Part shown: positions 1 through 9,797 of the stretch, piece after piece
How positions within the stretch are numbered: position 1 is the stretch's first letter
Layout of the letters: every line of letters starts with the position of its first letter
Origin: Phytophthora colocasiae
Taxonomy: Eukaryota; Oomycota; Peronosporomycetes; Peronosporales; Peronosporaceae
DNA length: 64,000 nucleotides
Reading direction: 5' to 3'
Assembly: GCA_018806915.1 (NCBI GenBank)
Contig: JAGKQI010000090.1
Location: forward strand, 930,001 to 994,000
The notes under the pieces: generated by a model
The model's database searches: none
The model's input: only the letters and a program-made list of their open reading frames with translations
What the model was told of the DNA's origin: nothing
Program-made: the position numbers and the translations under genes

Positions 1-377
1 TTTGAAGCCCACTCGGGCGCCTGGACTTCCACCCCGCCGCCCGAAGCTGCCGCCACAAGTGGCCGAGTCAATGTCATATGCAGAGGCGGCTTCTGGTACG
101 ACGGGTTTCTCGCGACGGTTCCTCCGTATGCGCGCCATCGAGCAAAAAGTCGAATGAGTGGCTCTTGCGCATCCTCCCACGCATGCTGGTCCCCCACCCC
201 TGTCCTGCTTTTGTTTTGGACCGAAATGACCTCTAGGAAATTATATTTTGTCTTTGACTTGATTAAAGTATTGAAAAAATATTTCCGAGCCATTTCCTAA
301 TGATCGCCACGCAATGTCGTAAGTTACGACATAGCAAAATAACTATGTCGTATTATACGACGTTCGTAGACAAGGTG
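1..377 (-). mobile_element. piggyBac-like DNA transposon, 5' end (runs off the left edge)
   Basis: Read on the minus strand, the element begins beside a TTAA (378-381) with a terminus related to that of the copy at 5616-6988. Two subterminal near-palindromes follow: GTCGTATTATACGAC at 347-361 and GTCGTAAGTTACGAC at 316-330. After these comes a leader shared with the second copy (an ATTAGGAAATGGCTCGG-like block and an AATACTTTAATC block), then the start of a coding remnant beginning MARIR. Within about 40 codons a one-base shift leads into HLWRQLRAAGWKSRRPSGLQ, which matches the N-terminal domain I associate with oomycete piggyBac-derived proteins. The catalytic core would lie left of the window. 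This is a decayed copy because of the frameshift. The family call rests on the TTAA and the N-terminal domain. Confidence 0.6.
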
Positions 378-381
378 TTAA

Positions 382-1257
382 TGGGGAAGAGGGGTGTTTC
401 CAGGAACTGGTGCTCGAAAGCAGGCAAATTGAAAAGTGCGTCTGCAGCTTCGTCGACTGGGACGTGGTGACTGTAAGCGTGGTGATCCACTTAGCACGGA
501 CGATGGCACACGGATTTTTACTAATGTGGTGTGTGACATCCGAACAAGCTTTGTACAAGGCTGGGTTTCCCTGTCCAGATGCACGGCTGGGGACGATCAG
601 CCAGGTGGACAGTGCTGGCGGGGTGTGATCAAAACTGGACAATCGATTACTCCCAGCGGGGTAGATTTGGAAAGACGCCGCTGTACAGCAGTGTTCTTTG
701 TAAACAGGTATCAGGATCGGTACGTCGGGTTTGCGAATTAGCACCGCTGTCCAGACTATCAAGCTGCCGTCTGACAGATCAACAGCTGAAGTTCGACATG
801 CCTGGGATCGCTCACGCCGATCCACTGTGATCAACGAGCTGTACAGTATCCGGCAATAACAACATGTGAAAGCTCGATGAAAACTAACAATCAAGGATAT
901 CGCTGTGTGATGCTAGAACTCCTCCAGGTTCGGCTCATCAGCTGAAGCATCGTATGCCGACGCTGACTCACGGTGCGGTTTACCTTACGCTGAAATTGTC
1001 AAGTGTGACAGCACACATAGATGCGGCAAGATCGACCGGATCTCGGTGTTCATCGCTAGACTTGCGGGTGATGAACGCGAGCACGTCCGTTCTTGCTCGG
1101 CAGATGGCTCGTCACAAATGCACCGAAACCGATCAGACAGCTGTGAGTTGAATAATACACCGGGATGAATTACCAACGAGACTGGAATCTACATACATGT
1201 AACCAACTTTCTCACATTAAAGGCCTCCCAAACGTAGCAATCCCTTTGCACCTACAG
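382..1257. other. Spacer, no supportable gene
   Basis: I see no domain, repeat or RNA gene here. Open frames on both strands reach 183 codons (343-894 minus), but their composition is not protein-like, they overlap each other, and the longest reads across the transposon end at 377. It may hold decayed 5' parts of the carboxylesterase-like pseudogene to its right, but I could not align any of it. Confidence 0.4.
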
Positions 1258-1276
1258 TTAGTTTGACCTCATCAGC

Positions 1277-1813
1277 CTAGTACCACAGCGCCTTGTTCCA
1301 GAACAGGCTCTTCGCGTTGTCCAGGTCGTCCTCCTCAACAGTATCTGCGTCCGTCTCGTTAAACATGGGCCAGTAGATCTTGTCGTCCATCCACTTGGTA
1401 TTGGGGTTGCCCGTGACGAAGGAGAGGAAGTACTTCTGCATCGCAATGACGATCATCGCGTTCACTTTCGTCGTGACAACACCGACGCTAGCAGCTTCAG
1501 CAGCGCTCAATGAACACGAAGTCGTGGAAATACTTGACGTCGTGGTCTGGAGACTGTACGTGCTGTACTAGTAGTAGCTCTGATCCGTTTCGTGAGTGGC
1601 CGAGCTTAGAGCAACTTCCGCGTTCCACGTCTGGTTGTTCAGTGCGTGCGTTAAGGCAATGTCTTTGGCTGTCAAGTCGAACGACTGCTTCATTTCCGCG
1701 AAACGGAGACCAGCGCTTAGCTCCTCGACCACATCATCCGTGATAGCAGGGAAAAAGATACGCAGATACGTCGAAACGTCCTCCTGAGTGTCCACACTGG
1801 CTGTTCGCTTCAT
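1277..1813 (-). pseudogene. Carboxylesterase/cholinesterase-like protein, C-terminal part, frameshifted
   Basis: Read on the minus strand, two stretches in one frame flank a stop at 1568-1570. Between them a different frame gives the more protein-like DHDVKYFHDFVFIERC, so the gene shifts frame twice. The downstream stretch contains SFVTGNPNTKWMDDKIYWP and ends FWNKALWY. The TGNPN...W..P pattern is the C-terminal signature of type-B carboxylesterases, which are secreted or cytosolic alpha/beta hydrolases cleaving ester bonds. The catalytic Ser elbow and N-terminal two thirds are not visible in the window. Frameshifts plus truncation make this a pseudogene. The assignment rests on short motifs only. 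Confidence 0.5.
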
Positions 1814-2021
1814 ACAGTTCGTGCGATATCACACACGAGTTGAAGTGACCCTGGTCATCATTCCGGATACGTATGAGGCCAACCTGATGGACGCAAAGTG
1901 TCTTTTTTTCATAGATCACCGTCTTTTGATTGATTTTTCAAGTTCAACCAAAGATTCTTTGACAAAAAGCTTCAAAAAAGAAAAAAAAAACTAGACGAGA
2001 AGGCCATCAACGACACAGGAC

Positions 2022-4613
2022 ATGGAAGGCGAGGAGAAGACTCCAGTTACGCGCGTCCAGCGACTGTCGAGTGCTGCGTTCGATGCCTTGAAAGGTAAGG
2101 GCGTCCCTGAGCGTGCGTTGGATCTTTACGAGCAGCAGCTCCACAGCCACGAAATCGACGACATAAAGACCCGGAAACTGATCAAAAATGCCGTGTTCGC
2201 TACCTATGCGGAGTTCATGAATCTCCAGCTCTCGTTGGATGATATCAATGCAGCTGGAGACGCCGCCATAAACCAGCTACGCGTGATCCAGAGCCAACCT
2301 TCCGACAGCAAGGCCACTCCGGAACTCCGCAAACTAGTACCCGAAGCTTTCAAACAAGACTACAAGGGTGATGCGGACGTGAGATTCCAGAGATACCTCA
2401 CAGGGTGCTGCTACACTTATCTCACGGTTGACAGGAAAATGTACAACGCGCCATACGTGGCCATCACTCAAAGCTCGGGCTTCGGCAAGAGCCGAATTCT
2501 GAAGCGCCTGGCGGAGAAAGAGGGACCTATCAAGCATGGCAACACATCGTTTGATATGAAGGTGCTGTACGTCTGCGCACGCAAAATCAAAAGGTCGAGT
2601 GGGTACCCGCGCGCGACGCCCAAACTGTGCGATTGGCTTTTTCCTGCAGGTACCTGCACGAAGGAATATCTCTCTACTGCGCTTGAGAAAGCCTTCAGGT
2701 ACTCGGTCGAGACTTCGGACGTAAGGGAAAGTTGGAAGAAGTTGTTTGAAGTGGATGTCAACGAGACAGCTGATGGGGCTATGGCGGACGAATTGAATAG
2801 TGTCCAGCTTGATAAGCCGTATAAAAAACGGCAGAAACTCGAAGCTCGTACAACCCAGGTGCTTGTTGTGGCTATTGACGAGGCGCGGACTCTGCTCACG
2901 ATTGAAAACTCCGCTCGCGAAAACGCACTCCACATCCTACGTCGAGCTTTGAGAGAGGTGAACACAACAGATACGGTACGCAATGCCAACGGACTCGTTT
3001 TCGCGGTTTTAGTAGACACCAACTCCCGAGTACATGAGTTCGTGCCGGCACTCTCGCAGGACCCGTCTTCACGGCTGAGTGATACTAAGAGTATGGCACT
3101 ATTCCCGCCGTTCATCTTGACAGAGACCATGGACATCATGCTGGGTGTTAAATCAACATCAGACTCTGAAGAAGATGCTAAGATGTCTGATGTTGACACT
3201 GTTGATCAAAATACAAGCAGAAGCAGAGTGTTGACCACCGATGAGAAAGACGTGTGGACAGCTCTCGTGTCGATGGGCCGGCCCTTGTGGCGTAGTATGG
3301 ACGACACTAAAAAGAGTTTACCGGAGAGAAAGGATATACTGACCTGGTTCGCTGCCAGAAAATTGCTTATCGGTCTTGAGATGAACACATCTGCGAGCTA
3401 CACGGACTCGACTCTCCACGGTGTGTCGTCGCTGTTCTGCCGCATTGGACTGCGTCCATATGCGAGCAGCCCGATAGCGACGCGCTTGGTCGCCGACTTC
3501 ATGAGTGTCTTACACTACGTGACGTACAAGAACGACGCCCAGATCAGCGGCTACGTGTCTGACCCGATCCTGACGTTTGGCGCATCGAGAATGTGGTATC
3601 AGTTCGAGAATCCTACTACTAATGTGCCGTCTGTACTGGAGTCCGACATCCTCCCCCAGTTAGAGACCATACTGATCAATGGTCTGATCGACCCCGGCAA
3701 CATTGGCGAACTTGTGGCACGCGTCTTCCTGTTGTTGGCGATGGATGCGGTGGCGATGGGCTCATCCGACAAACAGACGTTTGGCTTCTCTGGAGGGTTT
3801 TGTGATGTCATGAAGTTTGTGGAAATGCTTGTGGGTGACAATCCGTATCGTCAGCAGCAGGACGTTATGATTTCGTACAAGGACTGGCTGGAGTATTGGA
3901 ACGGCTGGAAAGTTTGCTTCAGTCACTTTGTAGATTTACAAGAAGAACCGACGGAGGACGTTTTGTGGAAGCTGTTAGATCGCCGAGCCGCGGGCACGTT
4001 TCCTCGCGGGCAAAAAGGAGCGGATCTTATTATTCCGATTCTCCGCGCGAAATGTGACTCGTATCCAGAGGGAAAGGTCTCGTTCATCGTGGTGCAAGTC
4101 AAGAACCGAGCGTATAAAGACGATAAATTTCCTGATTCCGCGCTACGAAAGTTATCGTGCCCGTACGTGTTCACAAAGGCAAACAGCCTTTCCAAGTTCA
4201 AGAACCATGAGGTGATTCGATTGTATGTGAGTCTACGGGAAGTGCTGGATGAGGACCACTTTGCCCAATCTATCGTGACGAACGAAATTAAAGAAACAAC
4301 AAGTGTGAAGAAACTCATGGAACTCAACCACAAAAAGGATTTTGATGGTTCACTGTGCGTCCGTGGAGTGTTGGCGCCGGACATGAACGAAAGATGGTCA
4401 TTTTTGACGGCGGGGTTGGCTGAAAGGCTGCGTGTGATTGCCAACTCTGCGTGGTGGGACGGCGAGTTGCAAGTCAAGTACGACCTGAAGAGCCGTGACG
4501 CTTATGAAAAGGCGGAAAAGCAGAACCCTCTTTCGCGTGTGCTCTCGGCTGATGATGCGGTGAAAATGGCATTGCACACGCTGAAGTTCGCTTCAAAAAT
4601 GAAAACCGAATAA
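2022..4613 (+). CDS. P-loop NTPase with C-terminal PD-(D/E)XK-like nuclease domain (CR-effector-like), 863 aa
   Basis: This is a single uninterrupted ORF. The start follows an A-rich leader (AAAAAAGAAAAAAAAAA at 1974-1990). Seen in the sequence: a Walker A motif, ITQSSGFGKSR, at residues 148-158 (K156, S157); a hydrophobic strand ending in D286-E287 within VLVVAIDEAR, a good Walker B; and a basic patch YKKRQK at 267-272 that could be a nuclear signal. Near the C-terminus GADLIIP (666-672, D668) is followed by VVQVKNR (690-696, Q692/K694), the D...QxK layout of restriction-endonuclease-fold nucleases. NTPase plus nuclease is the architecture of CR (Crinkler/RHS-type) effectors and their stand-alone relatives in oomycetes and fungi. 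No signal peptide or LFLAK-type header is visible, so secretion is not supported; a nuclear or cytosolic role, or origin in a transposon, is as likely. It is the best-preserved long gene in the window. Family assignment is inference from motifs. Confidence 0.6.
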   Translation: MEGEEKTPVTRVQRLSSAAFDALKGKGVPERALDLYEQQLHSHEIDDIKTRKLIKNAVFATYAEFMNLQLSLDDINAAGDAAINQLRVIQSQPSDSKATPELRKLVPEAFKQDYKGDADVRFQRYLTGCCYTYLTVDRKMYNAPYVAITQSSGFGKSRILKRLAEKEGPIKHGNTSFDMKVLYVCARKIKRSSGYPRATPKLCDWLFPAGTCTKEYLSTALEKAFRYSVETSDVRESWKKLFEVDVNETADGAMADELNSVQLDKPYKKRQKLEARTTQVLVVAIDEARTLLTIENSARENALHILRRALREVNTTDTVRNANGLVFAVLVDTNSRVHEFVPALSQDPSSRLSDTKSMALFPPFILTETMDIMLGVKSTSDSEEDAKMSDVDTVDQNTSRSRVLTTDEKDVWTALVSMGRPLWRSMDDTKKSLPERKDILTWFAARKLLIGLEMNTSASYTDSTLHGVSSLFCRIGLRPYASSPIATRLVADFMSVLHYVTYKNDAQISGYVSDPILTFGASRMWYQFENPTTNVPSVLESDILPQLETILINGLIDPGNIGELVARVFLLLAMDAVAMGSSDKQTFGFSGGFCDVMKFVEMLVGDNPYRQQQDVMISYKDWLEYWNGWKVCFSHFVDLQEEPTEDVLWKLLDRRAAGTFPRGQKGADLIIPILRAKCDSYPEGKVSFIVVQVKNRAYKDDKFPDSALRKLSCPYVFTKANSLSKFKNHEVIRLYVSLREVLDEDHFAQSIVTNEIKETTSVKKLMELNHKKDFDGSLCVRGVLAPDMNERWSFLTAGLAERLRVIANSAWWDGELQVKYDLKSRDAYEKAEKQNPLSRVLSADDAVKMALHTLKFASKMKTE

Positions 4614-5337
4614 AAACCAAGTGAGGTCTGCCAAATCCTCGACTTGTCCGGTGTATTGATCCAGTGGCATCATTTTTTCTCCGAGGAAGTATCCGACGTG
4701 TAAATGTTGATCTTCCTTACGCAGGTGCCGGGCATCTTTCGCAGAAGAGTTAGCAGCTTCGTTCTACGGATTAACGCTTATATGACTCACTTTCGTTCCA
4801 AGTGTTCTTACCACAGAAATATTGTACATTGCGTTCACGCCAACGACATGCTACACACAGCAGCATCCATCGCAACGGCCAAGGTCCACAGAGCATGTGA
4901 ATAGCCACAGATCTGTCGGATATGTGCAGAACTCGCTGGCTGTCCACTGCATCTTGATGAATGTGAATTTTATTCATATTGTACAGAAGCAACGAAGTTC
5001 GACCGAGGGACTTGACGCCGATGTAGTGGCCATGTGGACTTCAACTACAGCCTCCACAACGTCGACGTCGTGGGCTTCGATCTGCTTGACGCAGACTCAG
5101 CTTGACCGACTGAGCGCATTGGCATAGTAAAGAAGGGTTCGCACGAGCGGGATTCACCGTTGAGTGTGATACTTGATGTACCCCGGGACTATCGGCCAAC
5201 AGCGGATGCCTTTGCTTATCAAGACAAACCTTATTGTGACGGTAAAGCGTACGATTTGTACAAAAGGGCAGCGCACGCTGTGAAGCGGATAACTTGGCAC
5301 ACCTACAGAAGACGCGGTGGTGCAGCTTGTAGCGCCC
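4614..5337. other. Spacer with the upstream end of duplication unit 1
   Basis: No clear gene. A block at about 4925-5035 matches 8411-8490 upstream of the second bZIP-like gene; both share AACTCGCTGGCTGTCCACTG. The rest, 5040-5335, has no counterpart in unit 2 and replaces exons 1-2 of the bZIP-like gene. A short open stretch (5160-5342, starting from a non-ATG codon) has fairly protein-like composition but I cannot assign it. Confidence 0.4.
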
Positions 5338-5615
5338 CATGAAGAGCTTTCTCGACGCGAGATTCTCCGTTCCATGAAGACTCAGAAGCTTGGAGGACGC
5401 TCGTAAGTTTATACGGCAAAGGTTGACTCATTTAACCCCTACCAACTCTTTATCAGAAGAGCGGAGGTTCGAGAACGACGCAGGGGATTACTGGGCCGTA
5501 AGATTCACAACAACCCCATTCGAGTCGGCTCAAAGTGTCAAGCAAGTGTTCGATCTGGTCATTTATTTCCTTTCCAACAGTGAAATCAGCATCTCCGAGA
5601 AGGTGGGGCATTTAA

Positions 5616-6988
5616 CCCCTTGGTTCCCAACGTCGTAAGTTACGACTTAACGAAATCGTACGTCGTAAGTTACGACGAAAATCGTCGAACATTAGAAAAT
5701 GGCTCGGAAAAAGAAATCCAATACTTTAATCTAGTCATTTTTTCTCTCGCCCAAAGCATAAGATGATGGAGGTCTTTCGGCCAATTACAGAAATCGGACA
5801 GGGATAGGTTATGTAAAGGCATGGCGCCCGTCGCGCAGCTGATGATCGCTTATTCCAGAATTTCCTCCATGGCGCGCATCCGATCAACTGGCCGACAGAA
5901 ACCTGCCGTTTCCCCCCACGATGTCGATTTCCGGCACCTCTGGAGGCAGCTACGAGAGGCGGGATGGAGATCTAGACGTCCCAAGGGCCTCGGGAACGAC
6001 TGGATGTACTTGAACCTGGTTCCTCGACAAACTGCACGGTTGGAGCCGACATCTTCGTTGGTGAGGCTGCTGTAGTAGCCTACGGCATTGACTCTGGATT
6101 GCTAGCGACTGCCAACGAGGTGAGCCCTTTGTATGCGATGCTTTTCTCAAAGTACTATAAGAGCCTATTCCTAGATTTGATTGATATGGTCATGGTGAAT
6201 TCCTACATCTCACACAAAGCGGTTGACAAATAAACCGGCGATGAAACGTGGAGAATGGTGCAACCTTGCTACACAAGCAGTTACTCCAGTTGAAAGAGCA
6301 AGATTTCGTTGGAGTGGCGTCGACGCCTTCTCCCGGAAGCAAGAAGCATAGACAAAGACGCATAGGCCACTCCCTCATCCAGTTCGACGACTGGGTAACG
6401 GTATCTTGCGTTCAGAAACGACGGCAACGATCTTGTAACGTTTGCGCACTGCTTCGCTGAGAGCGAAAGAAGTCATTTCAAACCACGTTCTACTGCGAAC
6501 AGTGCTCCATCGATGATGCAAAATGCTACTACTAGAAGTATCTGTGTCTAATGGCAAGATGTGAGTGCAAGGGTGAGATGAAAACATGCTTTCAGATAAG
6601 CAGATAATGAGCAATGTCAACGTAGTAGCGATGGTTGCGAGACGATAGTGAGTTCGATCTGTAGAAACGCAATATCAGCATTGTTATAAAATGAACTTCC
6701 TTGAGTCAACGTACCTTTTGCATCGCAGTTTCAGGAGTGATTGGATCCCCAATCCAACTGTCGCTGCCTCTGGTTTTTCTGCAAAGCGCGAAGTTACTAC
6801 TTAGCATCCAGAGATCATCAAAGCAAGCTATGAAACTTACGACTAAATTGGAAACTTACCTGTGAAAACCTATGTACCTGGATCGATGTGGATAGTACAG
6901 GACCATACAAACAGGATGATACGAGGAAGGTCGTAAGTTACGACTTTCTCTTAGCTGTTCCCAGGGCCAAATCTTGGGAACCAAGGGG
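5616..6988 (+). mobile_element. Non-autonomous piggyBac-like element, TTAA target duplication
   Basis: Flanked by TTAA on both sides (5612-5615 and 6989-6992). The termini are 15-bp perfect inverted repeats, CCCCTTGGTTCCCAA at 5616-5630 and its complement at 6974-6988. Subterminal copies of GTCGTAAGTTACGAC lie at 5632-5646, 5662-5676 and 6930-6944. The paralogous gene at 8546-9797 carries the empty site with a single TTAA (near 9355), so boundaries are exact. It keeps pieces of both transposase ends but not the catalytic core, so it is an internal-deletion derivative that must have moved in trans. Confidence 0.9.
5821..6574 (+). pseudogene. piggyBac-type transposase remnant: N-terminal domain fused to C-terminus, core deleted
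   Basis: The N-terminal part (about 5868-6118) reads MARIRSTGRQKP, then LWRQLREAGWRSRRPKGL. After a frameshift near 6040 comes GADIFVGEAAVVAYGIDSGL, the N-terminal domain found on oomycete piggyBac-derived proteins. From about 6145 the text jumps to KYYKSLFLDLIDMVMVNSYI, which resembles the region just after the catalytic core of the piggyBac (DDE_Tnp_1_7) family. It ends with a Cys-rich C-terminus containing CNVC (about 6437) and YCEQC (about 6500). The DDD catalytic segment between these parts is missing, and several stops and frameshifts remain. Not functional. Confidence 0.75.
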
Positions 6989-7438
6989 TTAACTGTTCGA
7001 GAAGACGGAGATAACCGCGAACGGGGAATCGTACAGAACCGACTCGTGTCGATGACTGGAAAGGGACTACACATGGAGACGAACAGTATTATCTTTCATG
7101 AGTATTGGGACGCTGGAATGGGAAATGAAGATGCTTATGGGTTAATTGTTTCGGGGTTTGCAGATGCAGACGAGAGACATCCGTATCGTCCCGACACGCG
7201 GATTCGGAAAGATGCGAGTATTGTGATGGAAGTGAGAGCGTATCCGAGTAAGCAGCAAGAGAAGGTTGTTGTGTTGACGCTGTGGTCGCATTCGCATCTC
7301 CGTCGTCCCAATTTCCCAGTTCTGAAGGACGCGTGGCAGGAGCTCCGGGAGAATATGGACCGCTGGAGCCAGAATATGCACAAGAACATTTTAGAGACGC
7401 TGGAGCCAAGTACGTGTATTCAAGAACCAACGCACTAG

Positions 7439-7692
7439 GATTTCGCGTATTTTGAAACTCTTTTCTAGCCACCGATGCCGTTTCAAGGGCCTGGAGTGCA
7501 GGCCGCCTGCCAGACGGTCTGGATGTTTACGCATATTTGTTGACCAAGTTCTGGAGCACATCAAAGTACAGCAAAGCTCGATCAAGAAACAGGTGTAAAC
7601 ACTTCTCAATCAATTCTACTCAGTCCGACTGGATCTCTGTTCGTCATCATGAGGCTGCATCTGGCTTGTTCTTTAGGATGGCAACCCGCGAG
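7439..7692 (+). other. Intergenic stretch between the bZIP-like pseudogene and the peptide gene
   Basis: It is duplicated, with small indels, downstream of the intact bZIP-like gene (about 9798-10060). The block around GGATGTTTACGCATATTTG is shared. No additional gene was seen. Confidence 0.5.
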
Positions 7693-7719
7693 TTCATTCT
7701 CTTCAGTTCTGAATTTGCC
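7693..7719 (+). promoter_or_regulatory. Oomycete Inr + FPR-like core promoter of the secreted peptide gene
   Basis: TTCATTCTCTTC (from 7693) resembles the oomycete initiator (YTCATTYY). It is followed by GAATTTGCC (7711-7719), resembling the flanking promoter region. This places a start site near 7696, about 65 bp before the ATG at 7762. The same block is largely kept in the dead copy at about 10080-10115. Assigned by consensus only. Confidence 0.45.
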
Positions 7720-7761
7720 AAGGACATCCCACTCCCAAAGGATCGCAACAAAGTACCAACG

Positions 7762-8016
7762 ATGAACGCAAAGGTGTGTCTCGTTTCCCTCTTCGCCATT
7801 GTGGCCACCACTGTCAATGCCCAGGCACCGAAGCTCTGCCAGCCAGGATGTGGGGGCCAGAGATCGGCCCAGAACGCCTATATCAGTTCGTGCTGCCAGC
7901 AGTATGAAGTGCGTGTTGGCGCCAACTTCGACGCGTGCTGTGCTTCGAGCTGTGAGATCAGCAGCCCTTGCAAGTGGGAAGATCTCGGCTCAGCTAGCTA
8001 CGGTGAAATCGTGTAA
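7762..8016 (+). CDS. Small secreted cysteine-rich protein, 84 aa
   Basis: A start at 7762 is chosen because it opens a textbook signal peptide: a short charged head, a hydrophobic core and an ATTVNA/QA cleavage site around residue 20. The open frame extends upstream to 7537, but that part has no such feature. The mature peptide (about 64 aa) has eight cysteines, including two adjacent pairs (SCCQQ and DACCAS), a spacing compatible with four disulfides. Secreted Cys-rich peptides of this size in oomycetes include apoplastic effectors of PcF/SCR type. That family placement is inference from size, signal peptide and cysteine count, not from a match I can verify. A second, broken copy lies about 2.4 kb downstream. 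An Inr/FPR-like promoter precedes it. Confidence 0.65.
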   Translation: MNAKVCLVSLFAIVATTVNAQAPKLCQPGCGGQRSAQNAYISSCCQQYEVRVGANFDACCASSCEISSPCKWEDLGSASYGEIV

Positions 8017-8545
8017 CTTTGCTGAATACGATGCAACTCACGGACGCTGTTTAAGATGGCAATCAATATTGATTGAGCCACTGGATTCGGTTGTTAGTGT
8101 TTCTCTTCACATCGATTTATACCACTCGACTTCGAAGTAGTAAGCTTACGGATACCTTTTTTGACGACATCATTCACAATAAGAGGTCTGTGAGAGTGCG
8201 AGTGCAACACCGCAACAAATTATCTTTTTCTCGTTCAACGTGATTTCTGGAGTGTGCATTTAGGAAACTAGCACCTCGTCTACTTAAACTGCTTTTGATA
8301 TAGCTGCCGATGTTCACGCATGAGTCGCGCATGAACATCCAAGAAGCTTGTACTGTACGACAGTGTTATTTCTCATCAACGACGCTGCAGAGGCTTGTTC
8401 TTTAGGATTTAGGCACAGAACTCGCTGGCTGTCCACTGCATCTTGATGAATGCACAATCCTGTTCATATTGTACGCGCTGATGTAGTGGCCCAGGATCTG
8501 GATTATAATACTAAAGTACCAATGTGAAGTAGCACGATATTCTAA
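8017..8545. other. Spacer and start of duplication unit 2
   Basis: No gene seen. From about 8411 the sequence repeats the block at 4925-5035 (AACTCGCTGGCTGTCCACTG), then leads to the ATG of the intact bZIP-like gene at 8546. Confidence 0.4.
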
Positions 8546-9797
8546 ATGGCGTGCAGCGGCAAGAAGCGGTGTAGGAGTCGAGTGGATACCCCCACTCACG
8601 ACAACGACAGCGACAGATCCATAGCACGCAGGGAATCCCCAACGAAGCATAAAAGGAAACGAGGGTATCGTAAGGCTTTGCACGCAATCCGAAAAGTACG
8701 TTTTTCTAAACCGTCACGAGCTTTGATCAATACTAATGAGCCATGCATTGCTCTGCAACATTAGGAAGAAATCACACAGCTTAAAACGGAGATCATTCAG
8801 CTCCAGAATCAGATTAAGAATCTACAACACCAAGCTCTAGTTCCAAAGGACCAAGGGGACGATCAGAATGGAGAAATAACCTCCAAGGTGCTACAGAATT
8901 TGGTCAAGAAGCAGCAGACCACGTTCGTGAATATCCAGGCAGCCATGTCCAGCTATTCTGCTTGTGTACGTGCAGTCAAGTTCTAAAATTCTGTAACTGA
9001 AATAACCCTTATGAGTTTCTACTCCTAATCTGAAGAGCATCCAGTGTGGAAGTCCCATCCAGAGGACGATCGTACTGCCTCATGAAGAGCTTCCTCGACG
9101 CGAGATTCTCCGTTCCATGAAGACTCAGAAGCTGGAGGACGCTCGTAAGTTTATACGGCAAAGGTTGACTCATTTAACCCCTACCAACTCTTTATCAGAA
9201 GAGCGGAGGTTCGAGAACGACGGAGGGGATTACTGGGCCGTAAGATTCACGACAACCCCATTCGAGTCTGCTCGAAGTGTCAAGCAAGTGTTCGATCTGG
9301 TCATTTATTTCCTATCCAACAGTGAAATCAGCATCTCCGAGAAGGTGGGGCATTTAACCGTTCGAGAAGATGGAGATAACCGCGAACAGGGAATCGTACA
9401 GAACCGACTCGTGTCGGTGACTGGAAAGGGACTACACATGGAGACGAACAGTATTATCTTTCACGAGTACTGGGACGCTGGAACGGGAAATGAGGATGCA
9501 TATGGGTTAATTGTTTCGGAGTTTGCAGATGCAGACGAGAGACATCCGTATCGTCCCGACACGCGGATTCGGAAAGATGCGAGTATTGTGATGGAAGTGA
9601 GAGCGTATCCGAGTAAGCAGCAAGAGAAGGTTGTTGTGTTGACGCTGTGGTCGCATTCGCATCTCCGTCGTCCCAATTTCCCAGTTCTGAAGGACGCGTG
9701 GCAGGAGCTCCGGGAGAATATGGACCGCTGGAGTCAGAATATGCACAAGAACATTTTGGAGACGCTGGAGCCAAGTATTCAAGAACCAACGCACTAG
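8546..9797 (+). CDS. Oomycete bZIP-like family protein, two introns, about 367 aa
   Basis: Exon 1 is 8546-8695, ending in a basic stretch (KHKRKRGYRKALHAIRK). Intron 1 is 8696-8764 (GTACG...TTAG). Exon 2 is 8765-8965 and encodes a leucine-zipper-like coiled coil (EITQLKTEIIQLQNQIKNLQ). Intron 2 is 8966-9044 (GTACGTG...CCAG; an AAG acceptor at 9035 is also in frame). Exon 3 is 9045-9797. All joins keep the frame. The C-terminal domain (YWAVRF, QVFDLVIYF, HPYRPDTRIRKD, ending near WSQNMHKNILETL) matches my recollection of a large oomycete-specific family annotated as bZIP or START-like proteins. A DNA-binding role is plausible but the basic region is weak, so function is inference. Fragments of paralogues lie at 5338-7438 and 17590-17775, suggesting local amplification. 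Confidence 0.7.

Larger units (their letters stand above)
5338..7438 (+). pseudogene. Oomycete bZIP-like family protein, copy 1 (interrupted)
   Basis: Collinear with exon 3 of the intact copy at 8546-9797. It is dead for three visible reasons. The region matching exons 1-2 (basic region and coiled coil) is absent and replaced by unrelated sequence. An extra T (AAGCTTGG against AAGCTGG in copy 2) shifts the frame near 5392. A 1.37-kb piggyBac-like element splits the gene at a TTAA (5612-5615 / 6989-6992). Outside these lesions the reading frames (5390-5615 and 6993-7438) remain open and nearly identical to copy 2, so decay is recent. Confidence 0.8.
4925..8016 (+). repeat. Segmental tandem duplication, unit 1
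   Basis: This unit holds the upstream block (about 4925-5035), the broken bZIP-like gene (5338-7438), a shared intergenic stretch including ATATTTGTTGACCAAGTTCT, and the intact secreted Cys-rich peptide gene. Gene order and orientation match unit 2 (about 8411-10240). Unit 1 is longer mainly because of the piggyBac insertion at 5616-6988. Confidence 0.75.

Noticed and set aside
343..894. 183-codon minus-strand ORF
   Set aside because: No start context or domain, reads across a transposon end, and overlaps equally long frames on the other strand.
9145..9198. A 54-nt, in-frame, intron-like stretch (GTAAGTTTA...TTATCAG) inside exon 3 of the bZIP-like gene
   Set aside because: It has good splice signals but no stop and a multiple-of-three length. 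My recollection of related family members is that they have coding residues at this position (A-x-x-F...EERF). Kept as exon; cDNA would decide.
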